The notes under the pieces are model-generated. The model had not been told where the DNA came from, made no database searches, and saw nothing but the letters and a program-made list of their open reading frames with translations. Positions 25,337 through 34,371 of a stretch of DNA of 64,000 bases are shown in pieces (within the stretch, counting starts at the first letter, position 1; the number at the start of each line of letters is the position of its first letter). This stretch comes from DASXUG01 sp036504995 (GTDB lineage Bacteria; Pseudomonadota; Gammaproteobacteria; Burkholderiales; Methylophilaceae), in assembly GCA_036504995.1 (NCBI GenBank), contig DASXUG010000015.1, positions 62,001-126,000 of the forward strand, given 5' to 3'. A program made the position numbers and the translations under genes.

Positions 25337-25531
25337 TTGACTGATAAACCAGACGAAATTGATTGGATCGAAGTTACTCGAATAGCACATCAACTGGAGA
25401 TTGACCATGGACGTAATGCTAGTTCATATGCGAAAAAACTAGCTGAAAAGGCTGAACAAGAAGGCAGTAAGGCTAATGCGAAGCTTTGGTCTGCAGTATC
25501 GGTATCATTGAAAGTTCGTACGTCCACATGA
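25337..25531 (+). CDS. small hypothetical protein
   Basis: Encodes 64 residues from a TTG, soluble and mostly helical (WIEVTRIAHQLEIDHGRNAS, YAKKLAEKAEQEGSKANAKL). Composition and pattern look like a real protein. No family recognised. It is preceded by a fragment (CATTCAAGCATGACATC) resembling part of an attC arm, and sits in a block of small orphan genes. Confidence 0.5.
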   Translation: MTDKPDEIDWIEVTRIAHQLEIDHGRNASSYAKKLAEKAEQEGSKANAKLWSAVSVSLKVRTST

Positions 25532-25552
25532 TAACAAACGATATTTGGTTAG

Positions 25553-25588
25553 AACTGCAAGCTGGTGGTCGGCTTTGGGCCACAAGTC
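25553..25588 (+). repeat. TGGGCC-type short repeat
   Basis: ACTGCAAGCTGGTGGTCGGC followed by TTTGGGCC. A related copy is at 27133-27160 (TTGCAAGCTGAAGGTCAGC, TATGGGCC). Looser copies lie at 22512-22536, 25201-25224 and 26078-26104. Short dispersed repeat of unknown origin. Confidence 0.45.
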
Positions 25589-25604
25589 AGGTCGTTAACG
25601 ACAG

Positions 25605-26000
25605 CTATGTATATGCCACCCCACCAAGCCTGCTAATTGTGAAAGCCACAAACTCACCAATAACTCTTGGGTCATTTGTGTGAATTACGCCCTCAACTTT
25701 CAAAAGCCCGCAATCTACGACAACTGGGTTTATTGAGACAATCTTCCCGTAAGCTCGATATTTCCAGCCAATTAACTGCTCAATTCCAATTTTTTTGTCT
25801 GGATTACCAGAGAATATGAATTCCCATGTTTCGCCTTCATCAATGTAAGCACTGAATTCAAACTCAAACTCCGCTCCAACTTTTGGGATGTTTCTTTTGT
25901 CGTCACTGAACTCATCCATAATACACAAGGTTGTCCCGCCAACCTCAATTTTTGCTTCGAGGTAGGGTCCATCGGTTGAAAGAAAACGCGCAAGGGACAT
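25605..26000 (-). CDS. hypothetical protein
   Basis: Encodes 131 residues, acidic and strand-rich, soluble, without signal peptide (GGTTLCIMDEFSDDKRNIPK, GETWEFIFSGNPDKKIGIEQ, KVEGVIHTNDPRVIGEFVAF). The pattern of alternating strands suggests a small beta-barrel. No family recognised. It is on the minus strand in the decayed region between two operons. Confidence 0.62.
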   Translation of the reverse strand: MSLARFLSTDGPYLEAKIEVGGTTLCIMDEFSDDKRNIPKVGAEFEFEFSAYIDEGETWEFIFSGNPDKKIGIEQLIGWKYRAYGKIVSINPVVVDCGLLKVEGVIHTNDPRVIGEFVAFTISRLGGVAYT

Positions 26001-26225
26001 TTTAGGCCTTAGATTTATTATAGCGATTTAGAAACAATGAGTTAATTTTAATCCAAGTTATTTGTATTGGGAACTTACAGCTGGAGAATGGCCGCTAAGG
26101 GCCAACAGTGAAGATTCTCAGGGTCAGTTTTTGAATGGTGTAATTCCTCAAGCTTGCCGTTCCTATGGATTAACGGCATGATGTCCAATAAGAGATTTTC
26201 TTCAATTTCGTTGGGCGTCAAAGTA

Positions 26226-26738
26226 ATGGAATCGTTAATTAGTATTCTACAGCGTGCTATCAACACCAACCTTGAGAAGGGTTGGCTTTATCTGCCACGT
26301 AACCAAGAGTGGAACATGGATACATCCGGTTTTCTGCTAGATATTGATGAGCTAGAAGACAACGACTCAAATAAAGAGGCGGCACTTCTTATAGCTAAGC
26401 AGAATCTTGTTGAGTCGTTAGACAATCAAACAATTGAAGATGTATCAAGAGGCGCTAAAGGTATTGAAAATCCACCATCTGATAGCCTACTGCTTGAGGC
26501 TTTCCTCTACTATTACAAATACGATGCCTTTCTACCAAAAAGGGGCTATATGCCAACTCCATCAGAAAATTTTATTTCAAAAATAGATAGAGAGTTTTTC
26601 GACTTGTTAGGCAATGAGTCTCTCAATAAACCCTGCCAAAAAGAAGGCTGTTTTAGAGGCAGGGTTACTTCGAGCATGTTCTGTCGGGTCCATCATTTCG
26701 AAATGGTTAAAGGGAAACCATGCCCGTTCACAAGTTAA
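26226..26738 (+). CDS. hypothetical protein of a relic cassette
   Basis: Encodes 170 residues from the ATG at 26226; the frame is open back to 26154 but has no better start. Soluble; no signal peptide. The C-terminal part has four cysteines and two histidines (NKPCQKEGCFRGRV, MFCRVHHFEMVKGKPCP), which could bind zinc. It is followed within five bases by an attC-like remnant, so it was probably an integron cassette once. No family recognised. Confidence 0.6.
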   Translation: MESLISILQRAINTNLEKGWLYLPRNQEWNMDTSGFLLDIDELEDNDSNKEAALLIAKQNLVESLDNQTIEDVSRGAKGIENPPSDSLLLEAFLYYYKYDAFLPKRGYMPTPSENFISKIDREFFDLLGNESLNKPCQKEGCFRGRVTSSMFCRVHHFEMVKGKPCPFTS

Positions 26739-26742
26739 GGCC

Positions 26743-26778
26743 ACCCAACCCATCCATCAGGGGGGACGGGCTAAAGCT
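26743..26778 (+). other. truncated attC remnant far from the array
   Basis: ACCCAAC (R''-like) followed by CCATCCATCAGGGGGGACGG and GCTAAAGC. This matches the left half and loop of the array attC sites (CCCATCATTCAAGCGGGAC...CTAAAG). The right arm and R' box are missing. Confidence 0.55.
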
Positions 26779-27058
26779 CACGCTTATAGAAAAGTGCAAC
26801 TATAAGTAGTGGAAGCCATGGGCCAAGAATCACTAACCAAGTAGCTGATTGCACATACATATTTTCCGAATATGGGGCACCATTGATTAAGCCAGTAGAC
26901 GTCAATATGCGCATGAAAATTATAGTGAATATAGGAATTGCAGGTGATAAGAACGCGCACCAATATCTTTTTTTGTCAGACACCTTCATGCGCAATGTGA
27001 TCAATATTGGAATAATTGCAAATACGATAACAAGAAAGTAGAAAAATATACCTGACAT
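26771..27058 (-). CDS. small three-TM membrane protein
   Basis: Encodes 95 residues from the ATG at 27058, with three hydrophobic segments (IFFYFLVIVFAIIPILITL, FLSPAIPIFTIIFMRIL and WLVILGPWLPLLIVALFY). A TTG six codons upstream is an alternative start. No family recognised. Its 3' end overlaps the attC remnant on the other strand. Confidence 0.52.
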   Translation of the reverse strand: MSGIFFYFLVIVFAIIPILITLRMKVSDKKRYWCAFLSPAIPIFTIIFMRILTSTGLINGAPYSENMYVQSATWLVILGPWLPLLIVALFYKREL

Positions 27059-27132
27059 ATATCCTCTAAAGTCCAAACTAAGCAGTAGAAAAGGAGTTTT
27101 TATGTGTGCATCTTGCCGTTAATCAATTTGGA

Positions 27133-27160
27133 TTGCAAGCTGAAGGTCAGCTATGGGCCG
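27133..27160 (+). repeat. TGGGCC-type short repeat, second copy
   Basis: TTGCAAGCTGAAGGTCAGC plus TATGGGCC; about three quarters identical by eye to the copy at 25553-25588. The surrounding stretch 27077-27323 has no gene that I can support. Confidence 0.42.
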
Positions 27161-27323
27161 AATCTTGCCCCACGATCTTTGAGCTGGCTTGACACAAAGC
27201 TGACATTAAAAAATACATCGCTTTAATAATAGGCCGTGTCTCTATATATTCCGAATTTTTGCAACTTATCTGGCATTCGACATTTCTTCAGTTGGGGTTA
27301 TGTGTGTTGCATAAACATTTGGG

Positions 27324-27842
27324 CTAAGCCTCTTCATTTGCTTTGATACGGCGAAGCAATGTTTTGAGCGTGTTGACTTCATCTTGGGAGAATCCACGCA
27401 AATGGGTATTGAAACTTTCTGCAATAAAATAAGGGACTTTTGTGGCAAACTCTTTACCCACCTCAGTCAGTTCAAGGTAAATAATCCGCCGATCTTTCTT
27501 GCAGCGTTTGCGAATTATCAAGTTTTTCGATTCCAGTCTATCTAGCATGCGTGTCATCGTACTTGTTTCCACGCCTGCGCATCGAGAAAGCTCAGCCGCG
27601 GTGCGCGCTTTCTCATGTGCAATGAGCAAAAGTGGAGCCCACTGCAGCGCAGTTAGATCCATTTGTGCCATTTTTTTATCAATGGTGCGATTCAACGCCA
27701 GCTGCGCATGCTTAATCAAATAACCAATCGACTCCTCGATTATATAGTTATGACCACTGTAAAACTCAAGCTGATCAGAATGTTTTGATTCAGTTTGCGT
27801 TGTTGCGAAATCAGCATTAATAGGTGTTGTTTTATTTGTCAT
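27324..27842 (-). CDS. MarR family regulator
   Basis: Encodes 172 residues from the ATG at 27842 (MTNKTTPINAD). The frame reaches a second ATG at 27863, but that lies inside the operator palindrome. The winged helix is clear: TAAELSRCAGVETSTMTRML, then LIIRKRCKKDRRIIYLELT with the wing. It is divergent from the RND efflux operon, and a palindrome overlies the shared promoter region. The usual arrangement is a repressor released by a phenolic or other toxic compound. Confidence 0.9.
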   Translation of the reverse strand: MTNKTTPINADFATTQTESKHSDQLEFYSGHNYIIEESIGYLIKHAQLALNRTIDKKMAQMDLTALQWAPLLLIAHEKARTAAELSRCAGVETSTMTRMLDRLESKNLIIRKRCKKDRRIIYLELTEVGKEFATKVPYFIAESFNTHLRGFSQDEVNTLKTLLRRIKANEEA

Positions 27843-27871
27843 CGTGGGTATATAATACTGCATATGCAGTA
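27828..27871 (+). promoter_or_regulatory. efflux-operon promoter with MarR operator
   Basis: TTGTTT (27828-27833), 17 bases, TATAAT (27851-27856), then the perfect palindrome TACTGCATATGCAGTA (27856-27871) overlying the expected start of transcription. Repressor binding there would block RNA polymerase. Confidence 0.65.
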
Positions 27872-28046
27872 ATTGTCAATGCAGCAATAATGGTTTTTAT
27901 AAAGTAACAATATACTAACCCATTATTTTGCCGCTAGTTCATTGCAGACTCGGTGATTGCTGGCCAATGCTGGTGCTAATTGAGTCAACTCAACTTCGAG
28001 TTAGATTTAACTCAACTATTGATTTACCCCAGCCAAGGAATTTTGC

Positions 28047-31000
28047 ATGATTGGAATCGTCGGCATTGCCTTAAAACGCCCTTATACCTTTGTGGTAATG
28101 GCTTTGCTCATGTTAATTACAGGGGTGCTATCCGCGCTCCGCACCCCTGTGGATATTTTCCCTGAGATCAAAATCCCAGTGATTGCCGTGGTTTGGCAAT
28201 ACACGGGCTTGCCACCAGATGAGATGGCGGGTCGTATTACTACCTTATATGAGCGTGTACTCACTACCACAGTTAACGATATTGAGCATATCGAAGCTAA
28301 CTCTTACACGGGCTTTGGTATCGTTAAAATCTACTTTCAACCTGGCGTTAATATTGCAACAGCCAACGCTCAGGTGACGGCGGTTTCTCAGGTTGTAACA
28401 AGACAAATGCCGACAGGTACTACACCTCCGCTAATCCTTAACTACAGTGCTTCTACCGTACCTATTCTGCAAGTGGCATTGTCGGGCAAGGGTTTGTCTG
28501 AGCAAGCATTAGGAGATCTTGGCCTAAATAATATTCGTACCCGCTTGGTGACTGTTCCTGGCGCTGCCGTGCCATACCCATTCGGCGGCAAGACACGCCA
28601 AGTGCAAATTGACCTTAACCCCCAAGCAATGCAGGCACGCGGACTTTCTGCGCAGGATATTTCTAATGCGTTAGCGTCACAAAATCTTATTCTGCCTGTT
28701 GGGACACAAAAAATCGGCAGTTATGAATATAGTATGCGACTGAATAACTCGGCCAAAGATATTCAAGAGCTTAACAATTTACCCATTAAAGCCGTAAATG
28801 GCGCGACTATCTATATGCGCGACGTGGCTACAGTGCGGGATGGCAATCCGCCTCAAACCAATATCGTGCATGTGGATGGTAGCCGATCTGTATTGATGTC
28901 GGTACTTAAGAATGGGGCAACATCAACTTTGGATATTGTTTCTGGCATCAAGGCTAAACTTGAAGAAATTAAGCCTACCTTGCCAGATAACTTGGTTGTT
29001 TCACCAATTAATGATCAGTCTTTATTCGTACGCGCTGCCATTTCTGGCGTTGCGGTAGAGGGGATCATTGCTGCTGCTTTGACCAGCCTAATGATATTGC
29101 TGTTTCTTGGTAGCTGGCGCTCTACCATCATCATTGCGATTTCTATTCCATTGTCTATTCTCGGCGCGATTATCGGTTTGTCGGGTATTGGTGAAACACT
29201 AAATATCATGACCTTAGGCGGCCTTGCGCTGGCGGTGGGGATATTAGTGGATGATGCAACCGTGACTATCGAGAGCATTGAATGGCATCTTGAGCATGGT
29301 AAAGAGGTCGAAACAGCGATTATGGATGGAGCAGCGCAGATTGTTACGCCAGCGTTTGTATCGCTGCTATGTATCTGTATCGTATTTGTGCCGATGTTCT
29401 TCTTGGATGGTGTGGCCCGTTTCTTATTTGTACCGATGGCTGAAGCGGTTATGTTTGCTATGGTGACCTCGTTTATCCTTTCGCGTACTTTAGTGCCCAC
29501 CATGGCTAAATATCTGCTCCAGAAGCATGATTTGTCTCATGGTGATGGTGAAAAAGCAAATTCACGCAATCCATTGGTGACTTTTCAGCGTGGTTTTGAG
29601 AAGCACTTTGAGAATATACGCGCAGGGTATAGAGACTTGCTTGCCATGGCGATTAACCATCGCAAGCTGTTTGTGTTGGTCTTTATGGGCTTTATCCTAC
29701 TGTCGTCCGCGTTGATCCCATTTCTCGGCCGTAACTTCTTCCCAACTGTCGATAGTGGGCAGATATTGATGCACGCACGTGTACCTGTCGGTACTAGGGT
29801 GGAGGATACCGCCTCAAGTTTTGCAGCAATCCAATCGGCAATCAAGCAGGTGATCCCTGAATCACAAATTGCCACTATGGTGGATAATATTGGTATGCCA
29901 GTGAGTGGCATCAATATGACCTATAACAATACTGGTCTGATTGGCGCGCAAGATGGCGATATACAGATTGCGTTGAAAGAGGGCCATCGCCCAACAGATG
30001 AATATGTCCGTGCATTGCGTGAGCGTTTACCACGTGAATTTCCGGGTACTACATTCTCATTTCCTCCGGCAGATATTGTCAGCCAGATTTTGAACTTTGG
30101 CTCGCCTGCGCCAATTGATTTGCAGATTCGTGGCGGTAAGTTAGATGCGGATTTTGACTATGCGAATAAGCTCATCAGCAAGATTCGTTTAGTGCCTGGG
30201 GTGGCCGACGCACGTATACAGCAGTCACGCAAGAGCCCCTTGTTTGAAATTAATGTAGATCGTACCCGCGCGCAGCAAGTTGGCGTTTCTACTCGCGATG
30301 TGACGAATAATCTGGTGGTGAATTTGGCAGGTAGCTCGCAAGTTTCACCAACGTTCTGGCTCAATCCGACTAATGGGGTGTCTTACCCTATCGTGATACA
30401 AACGCCTCAATATCGTATGGATACCTTGTCTGCATTGTCCAGTTTACCGATCAGCGGCACCAATGCAAATGGCGATGATGTCAGCAGTCCACAAACGCTA
30501 GGCGCAATCGCCAGCTTTAAGCGCGGCATCACTAATGCGGTGGTAAGCCAATACGACATTCAATCCATGGTGCAGATTAATGCCACCACACAAGGGCGTG
30601 ATTTGGGTGCAGTGGCTAAAGACATTAGGCAGATTATCGATGACACGGCGGATCAAGTGCCTAAGGGGGCTAAAGTCGAGCTGCTTGGACAGGTAAAAAC
30701 CATGAACAATGCGTTCTCAGGTCTGTTATTTGGGCTGCTAGGGGCAATCGTGCTGATTTACCTGCTGATTGTGGTCAACTTCCAGTCATGGAGTGATCCT
30801 TTCGTCATCATCACGGCCTTGCCCGCAGCGTTGGCAGGTATTATCTGGATGCTGTTTATCACCTTTACGCCTTTATCTGTGCCCGCGTTAACGGGCGCGA
30901 TCATGTGTATGGGCGTCGCCACGGCAAACAGTGTACTGGTCATAAGCTTTGCGCGCGAAAAACTGGAGGAGCTTGGTGATGCCACCAAAGCGGCACTTGA

Positions 31001-31253
31001 GGCAGGCTTTGTGCGCTTCCGCCCAGTGTTAATGACCGCTCTCGCAATGATCATAGGCATGGGCCCGATGGCTTTAGGTCTTGGTGATGGTGGAGAGCAG
31101 AATGCGCCTCTTGGCCGTGCCGTGATTGGTGGTTTACTTTTTGCGACAATCGCCACCCTGATTTTTGTACCAGTTGTGTTCAGCATTGTGCATCGCAACT
31201 ATAAAAAACCCATAGCAACCCCCCATATCCTTGGAGAGCCACATGCAATCTAA
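28047..31253 (+). CDS. RND efflux transporter, inner-membrane subunit (HAE1 type)
   Basis: Encodes 1068 residues, the full length of an AcrB/MexB-like pump with twelve membrane helices and two large periplasmic loops. The fourth helix carries the paired acidic residues of the proton relay (GILVDDATVTIESIE). The N-terminal RPYTFVVMALLMLI and PVDIFPEI stretches are typical. It pumps drugs or other amphiphiles. It is the first gene of permease-adaptor-channel order, which is less common than adaptor first. The substrate is not evident. Confidence 0.94.
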   Translation: MIGIVGIALKRPYTFVVMALLMLITGVLSALRTPVDIFPEIKIPVIAVVWQYTGLPPDEMAGRITTLYERVLTTTVNDIEHIEANSYTGFGIVKIYFQPGVNIATANAQVTAVSQVVTRQMPTGTTPPLILNYSASTVPILQVALSGKGLSEQALGDLGLNNIRTRLVTVPGAAVPYPFGGKTRQVQIDLNPQAMQARGLSAQDISNALASQNLILPVGTQKIGSYEYSMRLNNSAKDIQELNNLPIKAVNGATIYMRDVATVRDGNPPQTNIVHVDGSRSVLMSVLKNGATSTLDIVSGIKAKLEEIKPTLPDNLVVSPINDQSLFVRAAISGVAVEGIIAAALTSLMILLFLGSWRSTIIIAISIPLSILGAIIGLSGIGETLNIMTLGGLALAVGILVDDATVTIESIEWHLEHGKEVETAIMDGAAQIVTPAFVSLLCICIVFVPMFFLDGVARFLFVPMAEAVMFAMVTSFILSRTLVPTMAKYLLQKHDLSHGDGEKANSRNPLVTFQRGFEKHFENIRAGYRDLLAMAINHRKLFVLVFMGFILLSSALIPFLGRNFFPTVDSGQILMHARVPVGTRVEDTASSFAAIQSAIKQVIPESQIATMVDNIGMPVSGINMTYNNTGLIGAQDGDIQIALKEGHRPTDEYVRALRERLPREFPGTTFSFPPADIVSQILNFGSPAPIDLQIRGGKLDADFDYANKLISKIRLVPGVADARIQQSRKSPLFEINVDRTRAQQVGVSTRDVTNNLVVNLAGSSQVSPTFWLNPTNGVSYPIVIQTPQYRMDTLSALSSLPISGTNANGDDVSSPQTLGAIASFKRGITNAVVSQYDIQSMVQINATTQGRDLGAVAKDIRQIIDDTADQVPKGAKVELLGQVKTMNNAFSGLLFGLLGAIVLIYLLIVVNFQSWSDPFVIITALPAALAGIIWMLFITFTPLSVPALTGAIMCMGVATANSVLVISFAREKLEELGDATKAALEAGFVRFRPVLMTALAMIIGMGPMALGLGDGGEQNAPLGRAVIGGLLFATIATLIFVPVVFSIVHRNYKKPIATPHILGEPHAI

Positions 31254-32442
31254 TCAAACTCAATTAAATTCACACGGTAAATTATGGATCACTGCAGTGG
31301 TGGCGGTGCTCATTGCAGCAGGGCTCGTTACCTATGGCATAGCCAGTCGCGCAAATAGTGATGATAAACTTAAGGATTGGACAAATGCGCGCGCGATTCC
31401 CTCTGTAAGCGTGGTCAGTCCAGAAGGTCAAGGGGCTACATCCTCACTAGATTTGCCCGGCCGATTCGTGGCCTACGCGCATGCGCCTATTTATGCCCGT
31501 GTCAGTGGGTATCTCAAAAGCTGGACTGTGGATATTGGCGGTCAGGTGAAAACAGGGCAGTTGTTAGCCGAAATTGAAACCCCAGACCTTGACCAGCAAT
31601 TATTGCAAGCACGTGCTGATTTAGCGAGTGCTGAGGCCAACGTAGCTTTGGCGCGTACCACGGCAAAACGCTGGCAGGGCATGCTCGAGAGCGATTCTGT
31701 TTCACGTCAGGAAGTGGACGATAGAACGGGCGATCTCGCCAGCAAAGAAGCGATGCTTAAAGCTTCACAGGCGAATCTGGATAGGTTGATTGCCACCAAG
31801 CGCTTTGCCCGTATTGTTGCCCCATTTAGCGGCACAGTGACCGCACGTACCACAGATAATGGCGCCCTTATCACTGAAGGCGGCACGGGATCAGCACTGT
31901 TTGAAGTATCGGATACGCATAAACTCAGATTGTATGTGAATGTGCCGCAGAACTTCGTTAACAATATCAAGACTGGCACCACCGCTGATATTAACGTGCC
32001 TGAGCATCCAGATAAAGTCTACACAGCCACGGTGGAATCGACCTCTGGTGCAGTAGATGCTGCTTCAGGCTCAACATTGGTTCAGCTTGTGGTGGATAAC
32101 AAAGCGGGAGAGCTATTACCTGGTGGTTATGCCAATGTCAGCTTGCATCAAACTGGTCTGACTAGCAGCGTTAGCATCCCCTCGAGTGCACTTATTTTTG
32201 ATCAATCTGGATTGCGGGTTGCGGTTGTTAATGCAGGCGACAAAGTGAGTTTGAAAACGGTCACGATCTCACGCGATTTAGGCAAGGTTATCCAGCTAGC
32301 ATCGGGGATTGAAGCCACCGATCGCGTGATTGAAAGTCCGCCAGATGGCATTTCCGATGGTGATGCTGTACATGTGGTTGTGCCAGCAGCCAAGCCAACT
32401 GACGGTGCAGGATCAAAGCCTGTTGCCGATAAGAAAAGCTAG
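31231..32442 (+). CDS. RND efflux membrane-fusion (adaptor) protein
   Basis: Encodes 403 residues. One N-terminal membrane anchor (LWITAVVAVLIAAGLVTYGI) is followed by the barrel, lipoyl and hairpin regions of the HlyD/AcrA family (APIYARVSGYLKSWTVDIGG, QVKTGQLLAEIETPDLDQQL). It overlaps the end of the pump gene by 23 bases; the ATG at 31243 is an alternative start and would shorten the overlap. It joins the pump to the outer-membrane channel in the periplasm. Confidence 0.93.
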   Translation: MESHMQSNQTQLNSHGKLWITAVVAVLIAAGLVTYGIASRANSDDKLKDWTNARAIPSVSVVSPEGQGATSSLDLPGRFVAYAHAPIYARVSGYLKSWTVDIGGQVKTGQLLAEIETPDLDQQLLQARADLASAEANVALARTTAKRWQGMLESDSVSRQEVDDRTGDLASKEAMLKASQANLDRLIATKRFARIVAPFSGTVTARTTDNGALITEGGTGSALFEVSDTHKLRLYVNVPQNFVNNIKTGTTADINVPEHPDKVYTATVESTSGAVDAASGSTLVQLVVDNKAGELLPGGYANVSLHQTGLTSSVSIPSSALIFDQSGLRVAVVNAGDKVSLKTVTISRDLGKVIQLASGIEATDRVIESPPDGISDGDAVHVVVPAAKPTDGAGSKPVADKKS

Positions 32443-32447
32443 TCACG

Positions 32448-33890
32448 ATGAAGCCGATGAACCCAACTGCAATAACCGCTTTAGGCATTGCCATAATGCT
32501 ACAGGCATGCTCCATGGCGCCCGAGATGAAAATACCTGAGGTGCCTGTAGCCGCCAGCTATAAAGAAACGCCCTCATGGATGCTTGGCACAGATGGCATG
32601 GTGGCAAAACCCGCTGATGATTTACCTCGTGGCGCATGGTGGAAAGTCTATGCGGATACAGAGCTAGATGAACTTGAGCAACGTCTGATCGCTAATAACC
32701 CAGATCTGGCGGCTGCCGTGGCGCATTATGCCCAAGCAGAAGCCTACAGTCGGCAGTTGCGTTCCAGCTTATTTCCCAGTATTGATGGGTCGGTGAATGC
32801 CCAGCGTTTGCAGCAGTCGGACAATCGCCCTTTACGTAGCACAACCAGCCCTAGCCAATACAACGATTACTCAGCTGGGGTACAGGCCAGTTACGAAGTT
32901 GATTTGTGGGGGCGCGTCAGTAATTTGGTCAAATCAGGCAAAGCCTCTGCCCAAGCTGGAAAGACGGACCTTGAATCCACTCGTTTGAGCTTGCAAGCTC
33001 AACTCGCTCAAAATTATATTGCCTTGCGTGGTATCGACCAGCAAATCGCACTATTACATGATACCGTTGCCGCTTATCGTAAGACGCTGGATTTAACAAC
33101 AGTGCGCCATGACAATGGTATTGCGCCTGGATTAGATGTTGCCCGCGCCAAAAGCCAATATGAAACGGCACAATCGCAAGTCGAGCAATCACTGGCGCAA
33201 CGTGCGCTAGCTGAGCATGCCATTGCAGCTTTAGTAGGGGCTTCAGTTTCAGAGTTTTCGATTACCAGCCGTATTGACGCAATCTCCTTACCCGCAATAC
33301 CGCTTGGTGTTCCATCCACACTCCTGCAGCGTCGTCCTGATATTGCTAGTGCCCAGCGCCGTGTTGAAGCCGCTACAGCCACGATTGGCGTGACTAAAGC
33401 TGCTTTTTTCCCCAGCCTGACCTTGAATGCCGCGTTGGGTTTTGAGAGCGCATCCGCTAGCAATTGGTTGGCTGCACCAAGCACTTTCTGGGCAATAGGC
33501 CCATCCGCATTACTGAATTTATTTGATGCAGGCAAGCGTAAAGCGCAAGTCGCTCAAGCACAGGCCGTGCTGGAAGAGACGGGCGCGAGTTACCGTGGTG
33601 TGGTTATCGGCGCCTTCCAGCAGGTAGAAGACAACCTTGCCTTGCTCAATCATTACAGCAAAGCGGCTGAATCGCAGCAATCAGCCGCCACTGCAGCACA
33701 ACAGTCTTTAGACTTTTCAATCAGCCGCTACCGCCAAGGCGCTGCCAGCTACCTCGAAGTTACCGCTTCGCAAACGGCAGCCTTGCAGACACAACGTGAT
33801 CTGCTTGATCTCAATACACGAAGGCTACAAGCCAGTGTGCAGTTGATACGCGCTTTGGGCGGTGGATGGGCTGACCAGCCTGAACATTAG
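32448..33890 (+). CDS. RND efflux outer-membrane lipoprotein (NodT family)
   Basis: Encodes 480 residues. A lipobox signal (IAIMLQACSMAP, cysteine at about 21) is followed by the TolC-like fold: SYEVDLWGRV, LLQRRPDIASAQRRVEAATA and FPSLTLNAALGFES are family motifs. It completes the tripartite pump and starts five bases after the adaptor gene, so the three genes form one transcript. Confidence 0.93.
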   Translation: MKPMNPTAITALGIAIMLQACSMAPEMKIPEVPVAASYKETPSWMLGTDGMVAKPADDLPRGAWWKVYADTELDELEQRLIANNPDLAAAVAHYAQAEAYSRQLRSSLFPSIDGSVNAQRLQQSDNRPLRSTTSPSQYNDYSAGVQASYEVDLWGRVSNLVKSGKASAQAGKTDLESTRLSLQAQLAQNYIALRGIDQQIALLHDTVAAYRKTLDLTTVRHDNGIAPGLDVARAKSQYETAQSQVEQSLAQRALAEHAIAALVGASVSEFSITSRIDAISLPAIPLGVPSTLLQRRPDIASAQRRVEAATATIGVTKAAFFPSLTLNAALGFESASASNWLAAPSTFWAIGPSALLNLFDAGKRKAQVAQAQAVLEETGASYRGVVIGAFQQVEDNLALLNHYSKAAESQQSAATAAQQSLDFSISRYRQGAASYLEVTASQTAALQTQRDLLDLNTRRLQASVQLIRALGGGWADQPEH

Positions 33891-34371
33891 CTTCCCATTT
33901 GTAATAATGAGATACCGACTCTGAATGTGAGTACGACTGCAATACTCAAAACAGGCTATTTCTGGGCATAAAAATTACAACTCTTCCTGAGATGAGGTAA
34001 GTGGTTGTAAGTTGTATCTTGATTGAACTAAGTACGATGGCGTTCGAAAAGTTACAAAGTGGAAGTCTGTAAACGTCTACTAAAATGGGTTAAGTCCAAA
34101 GACTAATTACTATAATGAGCCCAAAGGAAACGGAGTCATCGGCATTTCATTTGGTAGCGTTACCATCCCCACTAGGTTCTATCAATGGGCAGTTCGATAT
34201 CAATCAGTGAGAGTTGAATCTATCAAAGAGCGCCCCATTAGACCCCTCTAGGGGGGCGTCTGCTTCAGAGGGGAGCCCCCTTGGAGTTCTGTCAATAACT
34301 GTACGAGAAATAACCACTTTGAAAGCAAAACATATTAATATTACTAACTATTGAAACCTTAGGTACAAATA
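33891..34371. other. intergenic stretch with nested GC-rich inverted repeats
   Basis: No gene seen. At 34231-34280, in otherwise AT-rich sequence, three helices compete: CGCCCC (34231) with GGGGCG (34253), CCCCTCT (34243) with AGAGGGG (34267), and GGGGGC (34252) with GCCCCC (34275). It lies about 100 bases before the helicase gene and could be an attenuator, an old insertion end or an island boundary. Confidence 0.5.
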
